64,000 nt of DNA from Bacteroidota bacterium (GCA_016718035.1 JADKEK010000002.1:372001-436000), one strand, 5' to 3'. Counted from the first letter of the stretch, positions 17,624 through 26,954 are shown. Notes: generated from the sequence alone by a model not told the origin. Made by a program: numbers and translations.

Positions 17624-17626
17624 CTT

Positions 17627-18253
17627 TTATTTATTATCGCTAAAGTCAACTTTAGGCGCTTTATCCGCACCTTCAGCAGCAGTAAATCCATTGCGTTTTT
17701 CGAAGCCTGTTATACTCGCCAAAATATTGGCAGGAAATTTCCTGATACGGGTATTATAGTTTTTGATAGCCTCGTTATAGTCCACTCTGGCAACGTTTAT
17801 TCTATTTTCAGTGCCTTCTAACGAACTCATCAAATCGCGATAAGCCTGAGTTGCAGTTAAAGTCGGGTAATTTTCAACTACCACCAATAATTTGCTTAAT
17901 GCAGAGTTTACCCCGTTTTGAGCTTCGGTAAATGACTGTAATTGCTCCGGTGTAGCTTTCGAAGGGTCGATAGTAACATTGGTAGCTTTTGCACGGGCTT
18001 CGATAATTTCAGTAAGTGTCGATTTTTCGAAATCGGCAGCACCTTTTACGGTATTTACCAAATTGTCGATAAGGTCGAGACGACGCTGATATGCTGATTC
18101 CACGTTATTCCATTTTTCGTTAGCAGTTTCATCAGCTGTTACCATACCATTATACGTGCCTCTTGCGCCTAAAAAAATTACCAGGATTACACCTAAGGTG
18201 ATAAATAGTCCGATTCTAGATTTTGCCGGAGCTGCGGGAGTTGTAGTTGCCAT
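17627..18253 (-). CDS. lemA: LemA family protein
   Basis: A 208-residue LemA protein with one membrane helix near the N-terminus (IGLFITLGVILVIFLGA) followed by a long helical domain. The conserved LemA segments are visible: NGMVTADETANEKWNNVESAYQRR, DLIDNLVNTVKG, LTATQAYRDLMSSLEGTENRI, and DYNEAIKNYNTRIRKFPANI. LemA proteins form a helical bundle exposed at the membrane. Their biochemical role is unknown. This is the first gene of the operon with the two TPM genes, which start directly after its stop. The ATG at 18253 is unambiguous. Confidence 0.93.
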   Translation of the reverse strand: MATTTPAAPAKSRIGLFITLGVILVIFLGARGTYNGMVTADETANEKWNNVESAYQRRLDLIDNLVNTVKGAADFEKSTLTEIIEARAKATNVTIDPSKATPEQLQSFTEAQNGVNSALSKLLVVVENYPTLTATQAYRDLMSSLEGTENRINVARVDYNEAIKNYNTRIRKFPANILASITGFEKRNGFTAAEGADKAPKVDFSDNK

Positions 18254-18398
18254 TGTTTTTTAAATTGTGTTTGTAAAGATAAACCTAATAGTTAAATAAT
18301 ATAACAGTAGGACGACCTGGCAGTTCAAATATTGTATAATCTCAACCAAAATTTGCAGTTTCCTCCTTCAAATATGAACTTTGAACAAAATACCAGTT

Positions 18399-18740
18399 AT
18401 GAGCGAATTAGTAAATGAATTTAACGACTACCGTTCAAAAATGAACGAAGTAATATTGGGCAAACAAAATAAAGTGATTAACCGCCTGTTTAACCTCGAC
18501 ACCAACACATATGCTGAGGGTGCGCTTTCGGTTAAAACCAAAGAAATGTTAGGTTTGGTTGCGAGTATGGTGCTTCGTTGTGATGATTGTATTAAATACC
18601 ACCTGGGTAAATGTTTTGAAGAAGGTGTTACTACCGAAGAAATTTATGAAATTTTTGCCGTAGCCAATATTGTTGGTGGCACCATTGTAATTCCTCATAC
18701 CAGAAGAGGTGCGGAATACTGGGAAGCGTTAATTGCTTAA
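18399..18740 (+). CDS. Carboxymuconolactone decarboxylase / AhpD-like protein
   Basis: A 113-residue all-helical protein of the CMD/AhpD family. The redox motif CDDCIKYH (CxxCxxxH) near residue 65 is the AhpD-type active site for peroxide or alkylhydroperoxide reduction. It is followed by the family segments KCFEEGVTTEEIYEIFAVANIVGGT. I set the start at the ATG at 18399. A TTG six codons upstream extends the frame but gives an atypical N-terminus. It stands alone between the LemA operon (divergent) and a propeller gene. No partner peroxiredoxin is nearby, so the exact substrate is unknown. Confidence 0.85.
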   Translation: MSELVNEFNDYRSKMNEVILGKQNKVINRLFNLDTNTYAEGALSVKTKEMLGLVASMVLRCDDCIKYHLGKCFEEGVTTEEIYEIFAVANIVGGTIVIPHTRRGAEYWEALIA

Positions 18741-18854
18741 TCCGATTATTGTAATTACATAGATTTATATTTATTGCATTATTAATTGCAATAGATATTC
18801 ATACTTCTCCCAACAAAAATGATTATTAGTTGAAAAATGATTATTTTCGTTAGG

Positions 18855-19721
18855 ATGAATTATTTACTGGTAATTTTAATCGCATCACTTTCCTTGGGTT
18901 CCGGCAGAGAGCTTAAACATTATCATTTTGAGCAACCTGACAATATTATTTCCCTACCGGATTCTTTACGAGAAATTTCGGGCATAGCTTTTATTAACGA
19001 CAGCACCGTAGTTTGTGTGCAGGATGAAAATGGGATTTTATTTGTTTACGACATTCAGCACAATCGGATAAAAGAGCGACATCCGTTTCATGCAGATGGC
19101 GATTATGAAGGTATTACCACTGCTTACAATTACATTTATATTTTACGCAGCGATGGTAAATTATTTGAGATAAGCGATTTTAACAGCAAAAAAATAACCA
19201 CCAAAAGTTATACTACCAATGTACCTGCTGCAAATAATGAAGGCCTTTGTTTTAATTATGGGGAGAATGAATTATTGATTGGTTGTAAAAATAAAACCAC
19301 CAGTTCAGATGTCGAAAAAGATGTACGTCAGATATATGCATTTGATTTATCGGAACACAAATTGGATAAAAATGCCAAATTCGAAATGCGGGTAGAAGAT
19401 GCTATGGCGTTTGCCGATAAAAAGAATTTGGACATGAGTGGTGTTGGAGCAAACAAAAAAGGCAAAAATAAAAATACATTTAAATTTAATATTTCCGCCA
19501 TTGCCATTCATCCCATTTCGGGCAATTTATATATTTTGAATGCAGCAGATCATGCTTTGTTTGTAGTGAACGACAAAAGCAAAATAATTGCTATTCAACT
19601 ATTAGACCCTGTATTATTTAACAAACCCGAAGGTTTAACCTTTAAACCAAACGGCGATATGTTTATTACCAACGAAGGTCAGGAAGGCAAGGCAAATATT
19701 GTTTCACTTACCTATCGTTAA
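18855..19721 (+). CDS. Exported SdiA-regulated-like beta-propeller protein
   Basis: A 288-residue protein with a short N-terminal signal (MNYLLVILIASLSLGSG) and a six-bladed-propeller-like body. It shows LREISGIAFINDSTVVCVQDENG, YEGITTAYNYIYILRSDGKLFEI, NEGLCFNYGENELLIGCK and a closing KPEGLTFKPNGDMFITNEGQ. These fit the SdiA-regulated / strictosidine-synthase-like family, which is fairly common in Bacteroidota as periplasmic proteins of unknown role. The ATG at 18855 is chosen over one at 18837 because it starts the signal peptide. The start region is not preceded by an obvious promoter element. Biological function is not known. Confidence 0.75.
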   Translation: MNYLLVILIASLSLGSGRELKHYHFEQPDNIISLPDSLREISGIAFINDSTVVCVQDENGILFVYDIQHNRIKERHPFHADGDYEGITTAYNYIYILRSDGKLFEISDFNSKKITTKSYTTNVPAANNEGLCFNYGENELLIGCKNKTTSSDVEKDVRQIYAFDLSEHKLDKNAKFEMRVEDAMAFADKKNLDMSGVGANKKGKNKNTFKFNISAIAIHPISGNLYILNAADHALFVVNDKSKIIAIQLLDPVLFNKPEGLTFKPNGDMFITNEGQEGKANIVSLTYR

Positions 19722-19796
19722 TAGTTGATTGACCTGAAACCGAAGGAAGATATTTCAAAAAAAAGGACAAATTCCCTATCTCCGGTTGTATCTGCG

Positions 19797-19804
19797 TATC
19801 TTTG
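19797..19804 (+). promoter_or_regulatory. -7 element of lysS
   Basis: TATCTTTG matches TAnnTTTG and ends 23 bases before the ATG at 19828. This supports the shorter start for lysS, since an open frame from 19786 would begin upstream of the promoter. Confidence 0.5.
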
Positions 19805-19827
19805 CCGCAAATTATCAGGTTAATACA

Positions 19828-21342
19828 ATGTCACAACAATTTTCAGAACAAGAACAAATTCGACGCGAAAGCCTTTTGGCATTGCGCAACATGGGTATTG
19901 AACCCTATCCTGCCGCATCATTTGAAATTAGTCACTCTGCTGCTACCATTCTTAAACAGTTTCCTGAACAACCGGATTCGTTCAAGCATGTTAGTTTAGC
20001 CGGAAGGGTAATGGGTAAACGCATTATGGGAAAGGCGTCGTTTGCTGTTATTCAGGATAGCACATCTAAAATTCAGATTTATGTGAAGGGAGATGAAATT
20101 TGTCCGGGTGAAGACAAATCGTTGTATGAAGAGGTATTCAAAAAACATTTAGATATAGGTGATATAATTGGTGTAAAAGGATATGTATTTACTACCAAAA
20201 CCGGTGAAACTTCCATCCACGTGAGTGAATTCAGTTTACTCAGCAAAAGTTTACGTCCGCTGCCAATTGTTAAAACCGATGCAGATGGAAATGTACACGA
20301 TGCATTTACCGATAGCGAACAACGTTACAGAATGCGTTATGTGGATTTAATTGTAAATCCTGACGTGCGTGAAGTATTTATTAAAAGAACTAAATTGGTA
20401 AATACCATACGTACGTTTTTAAATAGTTTCGGATATATAGAAGTTGAAACACCAATTTTACAACCTCTTTATGGTGGTGCTGCTGCACGTCCGTTCAAAA
20501 CACATCACAATGCATTGGATATGACATTATATATGCGTATTGCCAATGAGTTGTATTTAAAACGATTAATTGTTGGTGGATATGATGGAGTATATGAATT
20601 TTCAAAAGATTTCCGTAACGAAGGTATGGACAGGTTCCACAATCCTGAATTTACACAAGTAGAATTTTATGCAGCTTATAAAGATTATATTTGGATGATG
20701 GATTTTGTGGAAGAGATGATAGAAAAAGTTGCTATTGAAGTAAATGGCACTACAGAAGTTCAGGTGGGCAATAATCTGATCTCTTTTAAACGTCCATGGA
20801 AACGCTTCACCATGTTTGAAGCCATTGAACATTTTACCGGCATTGATATTTCGAACATGGATGAAAAAGAAATTTACAATACTGCAAAAACGCTCAAAGT
20901 GCATGTTGATGCTACAATGGGTAAAGGCAAACTGATAGATGAAATTTTCGGAGAAAAATGTGAGCCGTTTTTAATTCAACCAACATTTATTACCGACTAT
21001 CCTGTTGAAATGAGTCCGCTTGCTAAAAAACATCGTTCTAAAGAAGGTTTAGTTGAACGTTTTGAAGCTATTTGTAATGGCAAAGAAATGTTGAATTCAT
21101 TTAGCGAATTAAACGACCCAATCGACCAGCGTCATCGCTTCGAATCGCAATTGGAGTTAGGTAAACGCGGCGATGAAGAGGCTATGCAATTAGACGAAGA
21201 CTTTTTACGCGCACTCGAATATGGTATGCCACCAACAGCAGGTATTGGAATTGGTATTGATCGTTTAACGATGATTATGACCAATCAACATGCTATTCAG
21301 GATGTGTTGTTTTTCCCGCACATGCGCCCGGAGGCTAAGTAA
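19828..21342 (+). CDS. lysS: Class II lysyl-tRNA synthetase
   Basis: Charges tRNA-Lys with lysine. The 504-residue protein has an N-terminal OB-fold anticodon-binding domain (about residues 50-160, with VSLAGRVMGKRIMGKASF) and a class II catalytic domain. Motif 1 and 2 regions appear in IEVETPILQPLYGGAAARPF and EFSKDFRNEGMDRFHNPEFT, and motif 3 is GIGIGIDRLTMIM near the end. KEMLNSFSELNDP is a family marker. The ATG at 19828 is taken as the start because it follows the TATCTTTG element. It converges on a T9SS cargo gene with a shared hairpin terminator. Confidence 0.97.
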   Translation: MSQQFSEQEQIRRESLLALRNMGIEPYPAASFEISHSAATILKQFPEQPDSFKHVSLAGRVMGKRIMGKASFAVIQDSTSKIQIYVKGDEICPGEDKSLYEEVFKKHLDIGDIIGVKGYVFTTKTGETSIHVSEFSLLSKSLRPLPIVKTDADGNVHDAFTDSEQRYRMRYVDLIVNPDVREVFIKRTKLVNTIRTFLNSFGYIEVETPILQPLYGGAAARPFKTHHNALDMTLYMRIANELYLKRLIVGGYDGVYEFSKDFRNEGMDRFHNPEFTQVEFYAAYKDYIWMMDFVEEMIEKVAIEVNGTTEVQVGNNLISFKRPWKRFTMFEAIEHFTGIDISNMDEKEIYNTAKTLKVHVDATMGKGKLIDEIFGEKCEPFLIQPTFITDYPVEMSPLAKKHRSKEGLVERFEAICNGKEMLNSFSELNDPIDQRHRFESQLELGKRGDEEAMQLDEDFLRALEYGMPPTAGIGIGIDRLTMIMTNQHAIQDVLFFPHMRPEAK

Positions 21343-21358
21343 TATTATTAAAGTATTT

Positions 21359-21392
21359 GTTTATCGTTTATGTTATTTCATAAACGATAAAC
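21359..21392. terminator. Bidirectional hairpin between lysS and a T9SS gene
   Basis: A 14-bp perfect stem (21359-21372 with 21379-21392, arm GTTTATCGTTTATG) has a 6-base loop. The right arm overlaps the last codons of the convergent gene at 21373. T-runs are weak, so its role as terminator is probable but not certain. Confidence 0.6.
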
Positions 21393-22599
21393 TTTGATAT
21401 TGCTTGGTGCTATTTATGCGCAATATATACATGCCACTTGCTAAATCGGAGACATCTAATTGTAAATAATTGTTGGTTGTATTATATTGTATTTCACGAA
21501 TCAAACTACCATTTGAAGTAAACAATTGAATTGTTTCAATAAGGGTATTTTCCGGTATTACAATTGTTACCATTTGCCCAACAGGATTCGGGAATAAATA
21601 AGCAGCATCATTTTGTGTTTGACTGATGGTAATTATTTCGCTATAAGTAAAACTATCATCATTGTCTATCATCTTTAATCGATAATAATATTGTGAAGCA
21701 GTTGTTACATCGTCAATAAACTGATAAGTTATTACATTGTTGCTTGTTCCTACTGCGGGAACAAAAGTGAGTGGAATAAAATCACTGCCATCTACACTTC
21801 GTTGGACTTCAAAACCACTCAACAACATTTCGTGTGCAGTTGACCAGGTTAATGTATTTCCGTTGGTATGAGCAGTGCCGTAAAATGAAATTAACTCCAG
21901 CGGTAATAAAAATTCGCATGTGCCCAGTGTTGGGGGTAATGTATATCGCGTAGCATCGTTATACACCCAATACGCAGCATTATTATAATCACTTACACTA
22001 GCAGGGTCGGGTAATAATAAACAGTCTATTTTACCATTATCTCTATCACTTAAAAGCACACAGTTTGTGCCAGCGGTTAAACCCGGGGGAAGCAGAGATT
22101 GTTCCGAATTATTTGTTCCGGTCCATGACCAAGCACCATTAAAATTAGCGGCAGCAATAAATGTTGGACTGGCAACCGAGCCGGTAAATGCCAAAATTTG
22201 GTCACCATTTGTAGTTAAAGCCATACTGGCGGCAATTCCGCTTGCTGCAATTGTTCCGGATGAAACTGTTACACCGGCTTCTAAATTCCCGGATGGAAAC
22301 GTGGTAAATCCGCCAGCACCGCCACCGGTAAACGTAACCATGGTATTGGTAGGCACGCCACCTGAAGGTACAGTCCACAATATTCCTCCTTCGCTGGCAT
22401 AAATTGCCGTTCCTGTCCATCCTGCATCAACAAAATAAATTTGCGTGCCATCTTCCAGATAATTAGTAGTTATTATGGTAAACTGATCGTTATTGTCAGC
22501 ATTGTATCCTACGAAAGCAATATCACCGGGGGCGACTTGTGCTTGACTAATAATGTGTGTCAACAATAAGGCATAAAGTACATATCCCTTCTTTTTCAT
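21373..22599 (-). CDS. T9SS type A sorting-domain protein
   Basis: A 408-residue secreted protein. The signal peptide is MKKKGYVLYALLLTHIISQAQ. The body begins VAPGDIAFVGYNADNNDQF, a domain seen in Bacteroidota surface proteins that describe-like beta-sandwich sheets, with Gly/Thr-rich strands. A second beta domain with LEVQRS-type sequence (SGFEVQRSVDGSDF, QYYYRLKMIDND) follows. The C-terminus is a T9SS sorting domain: LFPNPVGQMVTIVI, IQLFTSNGSLIREI and LASGMYILRI. The start is set at the ATG at 22599, directly before the signal. An upstream in-frame start seven codons earlier is less likely. It should be exported by the SprA machinery encoded at 43-50 kb. Confidence 0.85.
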   Translation of the reverse strand: MKKKGYVLYALLLTHIISQAQVAPGDIAFVGYNADNNDQFTIITTNYLEDGTQIYFVDAGWTGTAIYASEGGILWTVPSGGVPTNTMVTFTGGGAGGFTTFPSGNLEAGVTVSSGTIAASGIAASMALTTNGDQILAFTGSVASPTFIAAANFNGAWSWTGTNNSEQSLLPPGLTAGTNCVLLSDRDNGKIDCLLLPDPASVSDYNNAAYWVYNDATRYTLPPTLGTCEFLLPLELISFYGTAHTNGNTLTWSTAHEMLLSGFEVQRSVDGSDFIPLTFVPAVGTSNNVITYQFIDDVTTASQYYYRLKMIDNDDSFTYSEIITISQTQNDAAYLFPNPVGQMVTIVIPENTLIETIQLFTSNGSLIREIQYNTTNNYLQLDVSDLASGMYILRINSTKQYQSLSFMK

Positions 22600-22723
22600 T
22601 TTATGCCGATTTTGGCACAAAATTAAAGCGGGCAGGTTATGCGAATATTAAGCGGTTATTGTTAAAAAATCAATTCAACTCGCGAAAAAGAGGAATAATA
22701 AAAATGTGGTAGGCAATAATTAT

Positions 22724-23119
22724 TTACCGGAATCTATCCATTGATTTTACCAGGTCATCATCTTTTTTGATGTTTCTCCAGGCAAAAAAGAGGGCTATAA
22801 ATGCCAGCACAGGGACTCCAACGGCAAATTCGTAACGTGGTGTTCCACCAGTTTGCACAGCGGTAAAAGCAGCCGTTCCTGCTAGTGAAAAAGCGCATAC
22901 CATATTTACAAGGCAAATCATCATTTGCAACTTGCGATTTTTATATTGAGTGAGTGCGAATAAACTTAACAAAACAACTGCAACAGCGACAGCAGAAGTA
23001 ATTAAATCATTTTTTCCCAGCAAATTTTCACCTCTTACTTCGGCAATTGGCACAAAAAAGTAGGCTGCTCCGGCAATTGCCGCAATGATTAAAAACAGGG
23101 TTTGGATTCGTTGCCACAT
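22724..23119 (-). CDS. DUF4293 family membrane protein
   Basis: A 131-residue inner-membrane protein with four hydrophobic segments (roughly 5-25, 40-58, 68-90, 100-118). The N-terminal MWQRIQTLFLI, the NRKLQMMICLVNM segment and the C-terminal LVKSMDRFR match the DUF4293 family, which is restricted to Bacteroidota and has no known function. The ATG at 23119 is preferred. A TTG at 23137 lies inside the TATCTTTG promoter element and cannot be the start. It is divergent from truA. Confidence 0.82.
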   Translation of the reverse strand: MWQRIQTLFLIIAAIAGAAYFFVPIAEVRGENLLGKNDLITSAVAVAVVLLSLFALTQYKNRKLQMMICLVNMVCAFSLAGTAAFTAVQTGGTPRYEFAVGVPVLAFIALFFAWRNIKKDDDLVKSMDRFR

Positions 23120-23134
23120 AGGATGTATTTTGGC

Positions 23135-23142
23135 CAAAGATA
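23135..23142 (-). promoter_or_regulatory. -7 element of the DUF4293 gene
   Basis: The minus strand reads TATCTTTG (TAnnTTTG), ending 15 bases before the ATG at 23119. It decides the start of that gene. Confidence 0.5.
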
Positions 23143-23199
23143 ATAAGGTACCGCAAATAATAAAGAATGGTTTAGGTGATATTTAATTAATATTGCAGT

Positions 23200-23937
23200 G
23201 TGAGGTACTTTTTAGAAATAGCTTACAGGGGAACAAGTTATGTAGGTTGGCAGGTGCAGCCTAATGGTATAAGTGTGCAGCAAAAAATTGATGAAGCACT
23301 CAGCACCATTTTGAGGGACGATATACATTGTATAGGTTGTGGAAGAACAGATGCCGGTGTGCATGCTTCACAGTTTTTTTTACACTTTGATACCCAGGTG
23401 AATTTGCCTGAAAATTTCAGTTTACGCCTCAATCAATTTTTACCCGCAGGAATTGCAGTGAAACGACATATACCGGTGCATGAAAAAGCACATGCGCGAT
23501 TTGATGCAACAATGCGTGCATATGAATACACTTTTACCTTTCAAAAAAATCCTTTCGGCAACGACTTAATGGTTTATCGTCATTTTAAAGATTTGGATTT
23601 TGATTTGATGCAGCAAGCTTGTGCAATTATTAAAAAATACAATGATTTTCCTTCCTTTTGTAAAAGCAATCAAGGTTCGAAAACAACCATTGTAAATATT
23701 GTAGATTGTTATTGGAAAGATGATGGTGAACGAAAAGTGTTTTATATATCTGCGGACCGTTTTCTACGTGGTATGGTGCGTTTAATTGTTGGCACCATGA
23801 TTCAAATTGGCAAACACAAAATGACATTAGAAGAATTTGATACAGGCATCAAAAATAAAGAGCGATTTAAATATGCACTTTCGGCGCCAGCACATGGATT
23901 GTTTTTAATTCGTGTTGATTATCCTTATATCAATTAA
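23200..23937 (+). CDS. truA: tRNA pseudouridine synthase A
   Basis: TruA converts U38-U40 of the tRNA anticodon stem-loop to pseudouridine. The 245-residue protein shows the N-terminal YRGTSYVGWQVQPNG, the catalytic GCGRTDAGVHA with Asp51, the family segment MRAYEYTF, and FLRGMVRLIVGTMIQIG near the C-terminus. Translation begins at a GTG at 23200, as no ATG is available upstream of the conserved N-terminus. It ends at a long inverted repeat shared with the convergent T9SS gene. Confidence 0.96.
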   Translation: MRYFLEIAYRGTSYVGWQVQPNGISVQQKIDEALSTILRDDIHCIGCGRTDAGVHASQFFLHFDTQVNLPENFSLRLNQFLPAGIAVKRHIPVHEKAHARFDATMRAYEYTFTFQKNPFGNDLMVYRHFKDLDFDLMQQACAIIKKYNDFPSFCKSNQGSKTTIVNIVDCYWKDDGERKVFYISADRFLRGMVRLIVGTMIQIGKHKMTLEEFDTGIKNKERFKYALSAPAHGLFLIRVDYPYIN

Positions 23938-23954
23938 TTTATTTCAACAATATC

Positions 23955-24001
23955 CCAAAAAAATAGGTATGATTATGGCTACTGGCCAATCATACCTATT
24001 T
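23955..24001. terminator. Hairpin terminator between truA and a T9SS cargo gene
   Basis: Fourteen-base perfect arms at 23961-23974 and 23988-24001 (AAATAGGTATGATT and its complement) have a 13-base loop. On the minus strand the stem is followed by a T-run (complement of AAAAAA at 23957-23962), so it clearly ends the T9SS transcript. For truA it is weaker. Confidence 0.75.
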
Positions 24002-24021
24002 GGTTAATTTTTATGTAATTG

Positions 24022-25230
24022 TTATTGATTAATAGCAATTACTTTTCCGATATCACCGGTAGGCGTAACCAGCTTGGCTGTATACATGCCAGTAGGAATA
24101 GCCAATTCGAAAATATTTTGCTGATTTTGCACTGTTGTTTCCAACATTAATTGACCCAGCATATTGTAAATAAATAATTGCGAAGGTTCAGTTACGGCAT
24201 CATCAAAATAAATAAACACGCGATTGGCATTAGCATATAAAGAAACTGCTTCATCAACTTCTTCAGTATCATCTCCTTCGAGTCTGCAGGATGCTGTTGT
24301 GAAAAACTGCGATTCTGAATAATCAGATAGTGAGCCGTCGGCACAGGCACTGCGAATCTGCCATTCATAATCGGTGCTGCAGGTTAATCCATTTAATTTA
24401 GTATTTGTTTTATCAGGTGCTACCATTTTTGTTTCCCAAAATCCACCGGGCTGACGGTAAGCCACTTCATAATAAGCTACTCCGGGTTTAGGCTCCCAAT
24501 ATACTTTAGCCCAATGCGCTGTGGTTGTGCCGGTTCCAAGCGGATCGGTAACAATACAAATGAGACCTTGTCCTGCTAGAATTGACGTATTAGGTGTCCA
24601 ATTGATAGCATAATCTAATATATTGATTGAAGTTGGCACAGGGACAAATGGAGTGGTATTACTAATTGAAACTCGCATCCATCCATAATATTTCAGTGGC
24701 CCGTTTTTTAATCGGAAGCCAATATATTTTACAACGCCAAAACCCATACCCTGAGTCCAACAATAATCTGGCGAGCTTGAAAATATTGCATTGAAACATT
24801 GCTGGTAAAAAAATTCTGCATTATTAGCAAAATTTAATGTGTTATTGATGGGTGTATTTGCAGGTAATATTTGTGCAAATTTTGCGCTTAGGTTAGTAAA
24901 TAATGCATTCGAAAAGGTATAAATATTTGTCGACTGCAAGGTATAGGCAATTCTCGCACCATTAACTCCCTGGACACCAAGATGGTCGTAATTATTTCCC
25001 GAAGCCGTATAGGAAGAGTAAAAATAAAATGCGTTAAAAATAAAATCTGTTACAGAGTCGCCATCTACATCAAGATGTAAAGAGTCCAGAGGTCCCGTTG
25101 TAAATACCACCTTATCAGGATTAATATCGGTGTAAATAACCTGGGCATCGGCCTCATTTGTAATAGCTAAAACAGTTGCAGCCATCGTAGAATAGGCCGT
25201 CAAGCGTTTTGGGGTAGTTGTTAATTTCAT
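24022..25230 (-). CDS. T9SS cargo protein with a fibronectin type III-like domain
   Basis: A 402-residue secreted protein. The N-terminus is a signal sequence with the AYSTMAATVLAITNEADAQ cleavage region. The first domain starts YTDINPDKVVF and has LDVDGDSVTDFIF, a motif common in Bacteroidota exoproteins. An FN3-like domain at about residues 225-315 has VYWEPKPGVAYYEVAYRQPG and CSTDYEWQIRSACADG. The T9SS sorting domain follows with SLYANANRVFIYF, LFIYNMLGQLML and IPTGMYTAKLV. The ATG at 25230 begins the signal; an upstream start 15 codons earlier is less likely. Ligand or activity is unknown. Confidence 0.83.
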   Translation of the reverse strand: MKLTTTPKRLTAYSTMAATVLAITNEADAQVIYTDINPDKVVFTTGPLDSLHLDVDGDSVTDFIFNAFYFYSSYTASGNNYDHLGVQGVNGARIAYTLQSTNIYTFSNALFTNLSAKFAQILPANTPINNTLNFANNAEFFYQQCFNAIFSSSPDYCWTQGMGFGVVKYIGFRLKNGPLKYYGWMRVSISNTTPFVPVPTSINILDYAINWTPNTSILAGQGLICIVTDPLGTGTTTAHWAKVYWEPKPGVAYYEVAYRQPGGFWETKMVAPDKTNTKLNGLTCSTDYEWQIRSACADGSLSDYSESQFFTTASCRLEGDDTEEVDEAVSLYANANRVFIYFDDAVTEPSQLFIYNMLGQLMLETTVQNQQNIFELAIPTGMYTAKLVTPTGDIGKVIAINQ

Positions 25231-25348
25231 ATGGAAGGTTTTATCAAATATAACAAAATTTGACACCTTATGCAATCAGCAATATATATTAATAAATTAC
25301 AATTAAGCAGTTATTAAGTGCTTGCAAGCAAATTAACCTCAAAAAGTT

Positions 25349-26230
25349 TTATAAAGCTAGTGTAAGATTGCGGAACAAATCGTTAATGTGTTGCAGCAAA
25401 TCGGTTCCACTCCTATTAATAATCGCTCTGCCATCAATCATTTTAACAGCAGTAAGTTCACCCATAGTTCCTGTTGTAAATACCTGGTCGGCATTATACA
25501 TTTCGGTAAGTGAAATATTTTTCAGGTGGATGGGAATATTGTTTTGTTGACACAAAGTAATAACAGTTTTTCTGGTAATTCCCGGTAAACACGCATCAGC
25601 ATTTGGTGTAAATACCATACCGTTTTTTATCATAAAAATATTACACGCATTTGTTTCTGCAACAAACCCATTATTGTCTAACATCAATGCATCATCAGCT
25701 CCGGCATTATTGGCTTCAATTTTTGCGAGGATATTATTAATTAAATTATTATGATGAATTTTAGAATCGATATTAGCAGGACCATTACGGCGAATAGAAG
25801 ATGTAATTAAGGTAATTGCATTTTGATATACAGGAGCCTTCCATTCTGCCAGCACAATTAAAGTACATCCCGATTGATTTAATCGCGGGTCCATACCCGA
25901 AGTAATTTTTTCACCTCGTGTTAAGGTTAAACGAATATGTGCACCATCAGACATACCATTGGCTTTTAAAGTAGCATAAATAGCCTCGGTAATAAAATCA
26001 TTATCCGGCACGTTAGCAAACATCATGGCATGCGCACTTGCCTGCAAACGTTCAAGATGTTCAGCTAAACAAAAAACCTTTCCGTTGTAAACGCGCAGTC
26101 CTTCCCAAACAGCATCGCCACCTTGCACAGATGAATCAAATACTGAAACCTTTGCTTCATTGCGTGGATACAATTTATCTTTTACCCAAACAAGAATATT
26201 GTCGTTTTTGGTATTATATTGCTGTTGCAT
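25349..26230 (-). CDS. Class IV PLP aminotransferase (BCAT/D-AAT-like)
   Basis: A 293-residue fold-type IV PLP enzyme, the group that includes branched-chain and D-amino-acid aminotransferases and aminodeoxychorismate lyase. GGDAVWEGLRVYNGK (residues 37-51), AEHLERL, the catalytic lysine K157 in NIDSKIHHN, NNILAKIEANNAGADDALMLD and GFVAETNACNIF are all typical. It starts one base after the stop of the sulfotransferase-like gene, so the two are translationally coupled. Substrate is uncertain. The coupling argues against a plain ilvE role and for an amine or sulfate-related pathway shared with its neighbour. Confidence 0.85.
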   Translation of the reverse strand: MQQQYNTKNDNILVWVKDKLYPRNEAKVSVFDSSVQGGDAVWEGLRVYNGKVFCLAEHLERLQASAHAMMFANVPDNDFITEAIYATLKANGMSDGAHIRLTLTRGEKITSGMDPRLNQSGCTLIVLAEWKAPVYQNAITLITSSIRRNGPANIDSKIHHNNLINNILAKIEANNAGADDALMLDNNGFVAETNACNIFMIKNGMVFTPNADACLPGITRKTVITLCQQNNIPIHLKNISLTEMYNADQVFTTGTMGELTAVKMIDGRAIINRSGTDLLQHINDLFRNLTLAL

Positions 26231-26231
26231 A

Positions 26232-26954
26232 TTAAATGGCGTGTTGTTTTAATTTTTCATAATAGGGCAAGGCTTCGGTATATACTTTTTGTAAACTTGA
26301 CAATAAGTGTATTTCTTCCTCAACATATTCTTGAAATCCGGACGAGGTGTGCACATTTTGATACCAATATTTCGCCCAAACACCATCCGCTTTTTTGGGA
26401 CCCGGTGCCCAGCTTAACATGACAGGAAGAAATGGAATAGTGCACGATTTGCAAATTGTTTGCAATGCCGTTTCAGGGTCTTTCAAAATAGTATCAGCAT
26501 CCACTACAATACAATGCAAATGTAATTTTTGTAAATATTCAAACAACTCAAAACTTTGTTTAATACCAATATCTTCCAATGTAGGTTCTGCAATTACTTT
26601 CCCGTAGGAGTGTAATACTTTTTTAGGGTCCCGAATTAAAATAATATTTTTTGTCTGCTCCAAAAATCGCAAATCCATATCTACCAAATGATGGGTCATT
26701 TGTTTTAAGAATAATACATCACGAGTGAAATTATCAAATAAAAAACCGTCCATTACTTCATCACCATTAGCGTTTTGCGCTGCCATTACTTCTTCGCGAC
26801 CGGGGTGCTGCAACCCTGTAACCCTCAGATAGTGGGCATATAAAGGCTCGTCAAATACACGGGTATCTTTTCTTTGTGAAAATGCATACATCATAGCCGT
26901 AGAAATATTTCGCGGGCCTGACCATAAATTAATAATTATTTGAGCCGGTTTCAA
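26232..26954 (-). CDS. Sulfotransferase-like P-loop protein
   Basis: A 240-residue soluble protein with a PAPS-type sulfotransferase fold. The 5'-phosphosulfate-binding loop is SGPRNISTAM (residues 12-21). The 3'-phosphate-binding segment is LIRDPKKVLHSY (106-117), matching the RxPRDVxxSY pattern. It has no signal peptide, so it acts in the cytoplasm. The stop lies one base before the ATG of the aminotransferase IV gene. The pair reads as one functional unit. I recall annotated proteins in some animals and microbes that join these two families, but cannot verify it here. The acceptor is unknown, and some family members may not be true sulfotransferases. Confidence 0.72.
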   Translation of the reverse strand: MKPAQIIINLWSGPRNISTAMMYAFSQRKDTRVFDEPLYAHYLRVTGLQHPGREEVMAAQNANGDEVMDGFLFDNFTRDVLFLKQMTHHLVDMDLRFLEQTKNIILIRDPKKVLHSYGKVIAEPTLEDIGIKQSFELFEYLQKLHLHCIVVDADTILKDPETALQTICKSCTIPFLPVMLSWAPGPKKADGVWAKYWYQNVHTSSGFQEYVEEEIHLLSSLQKVYTEALPYYEKLKQHAI

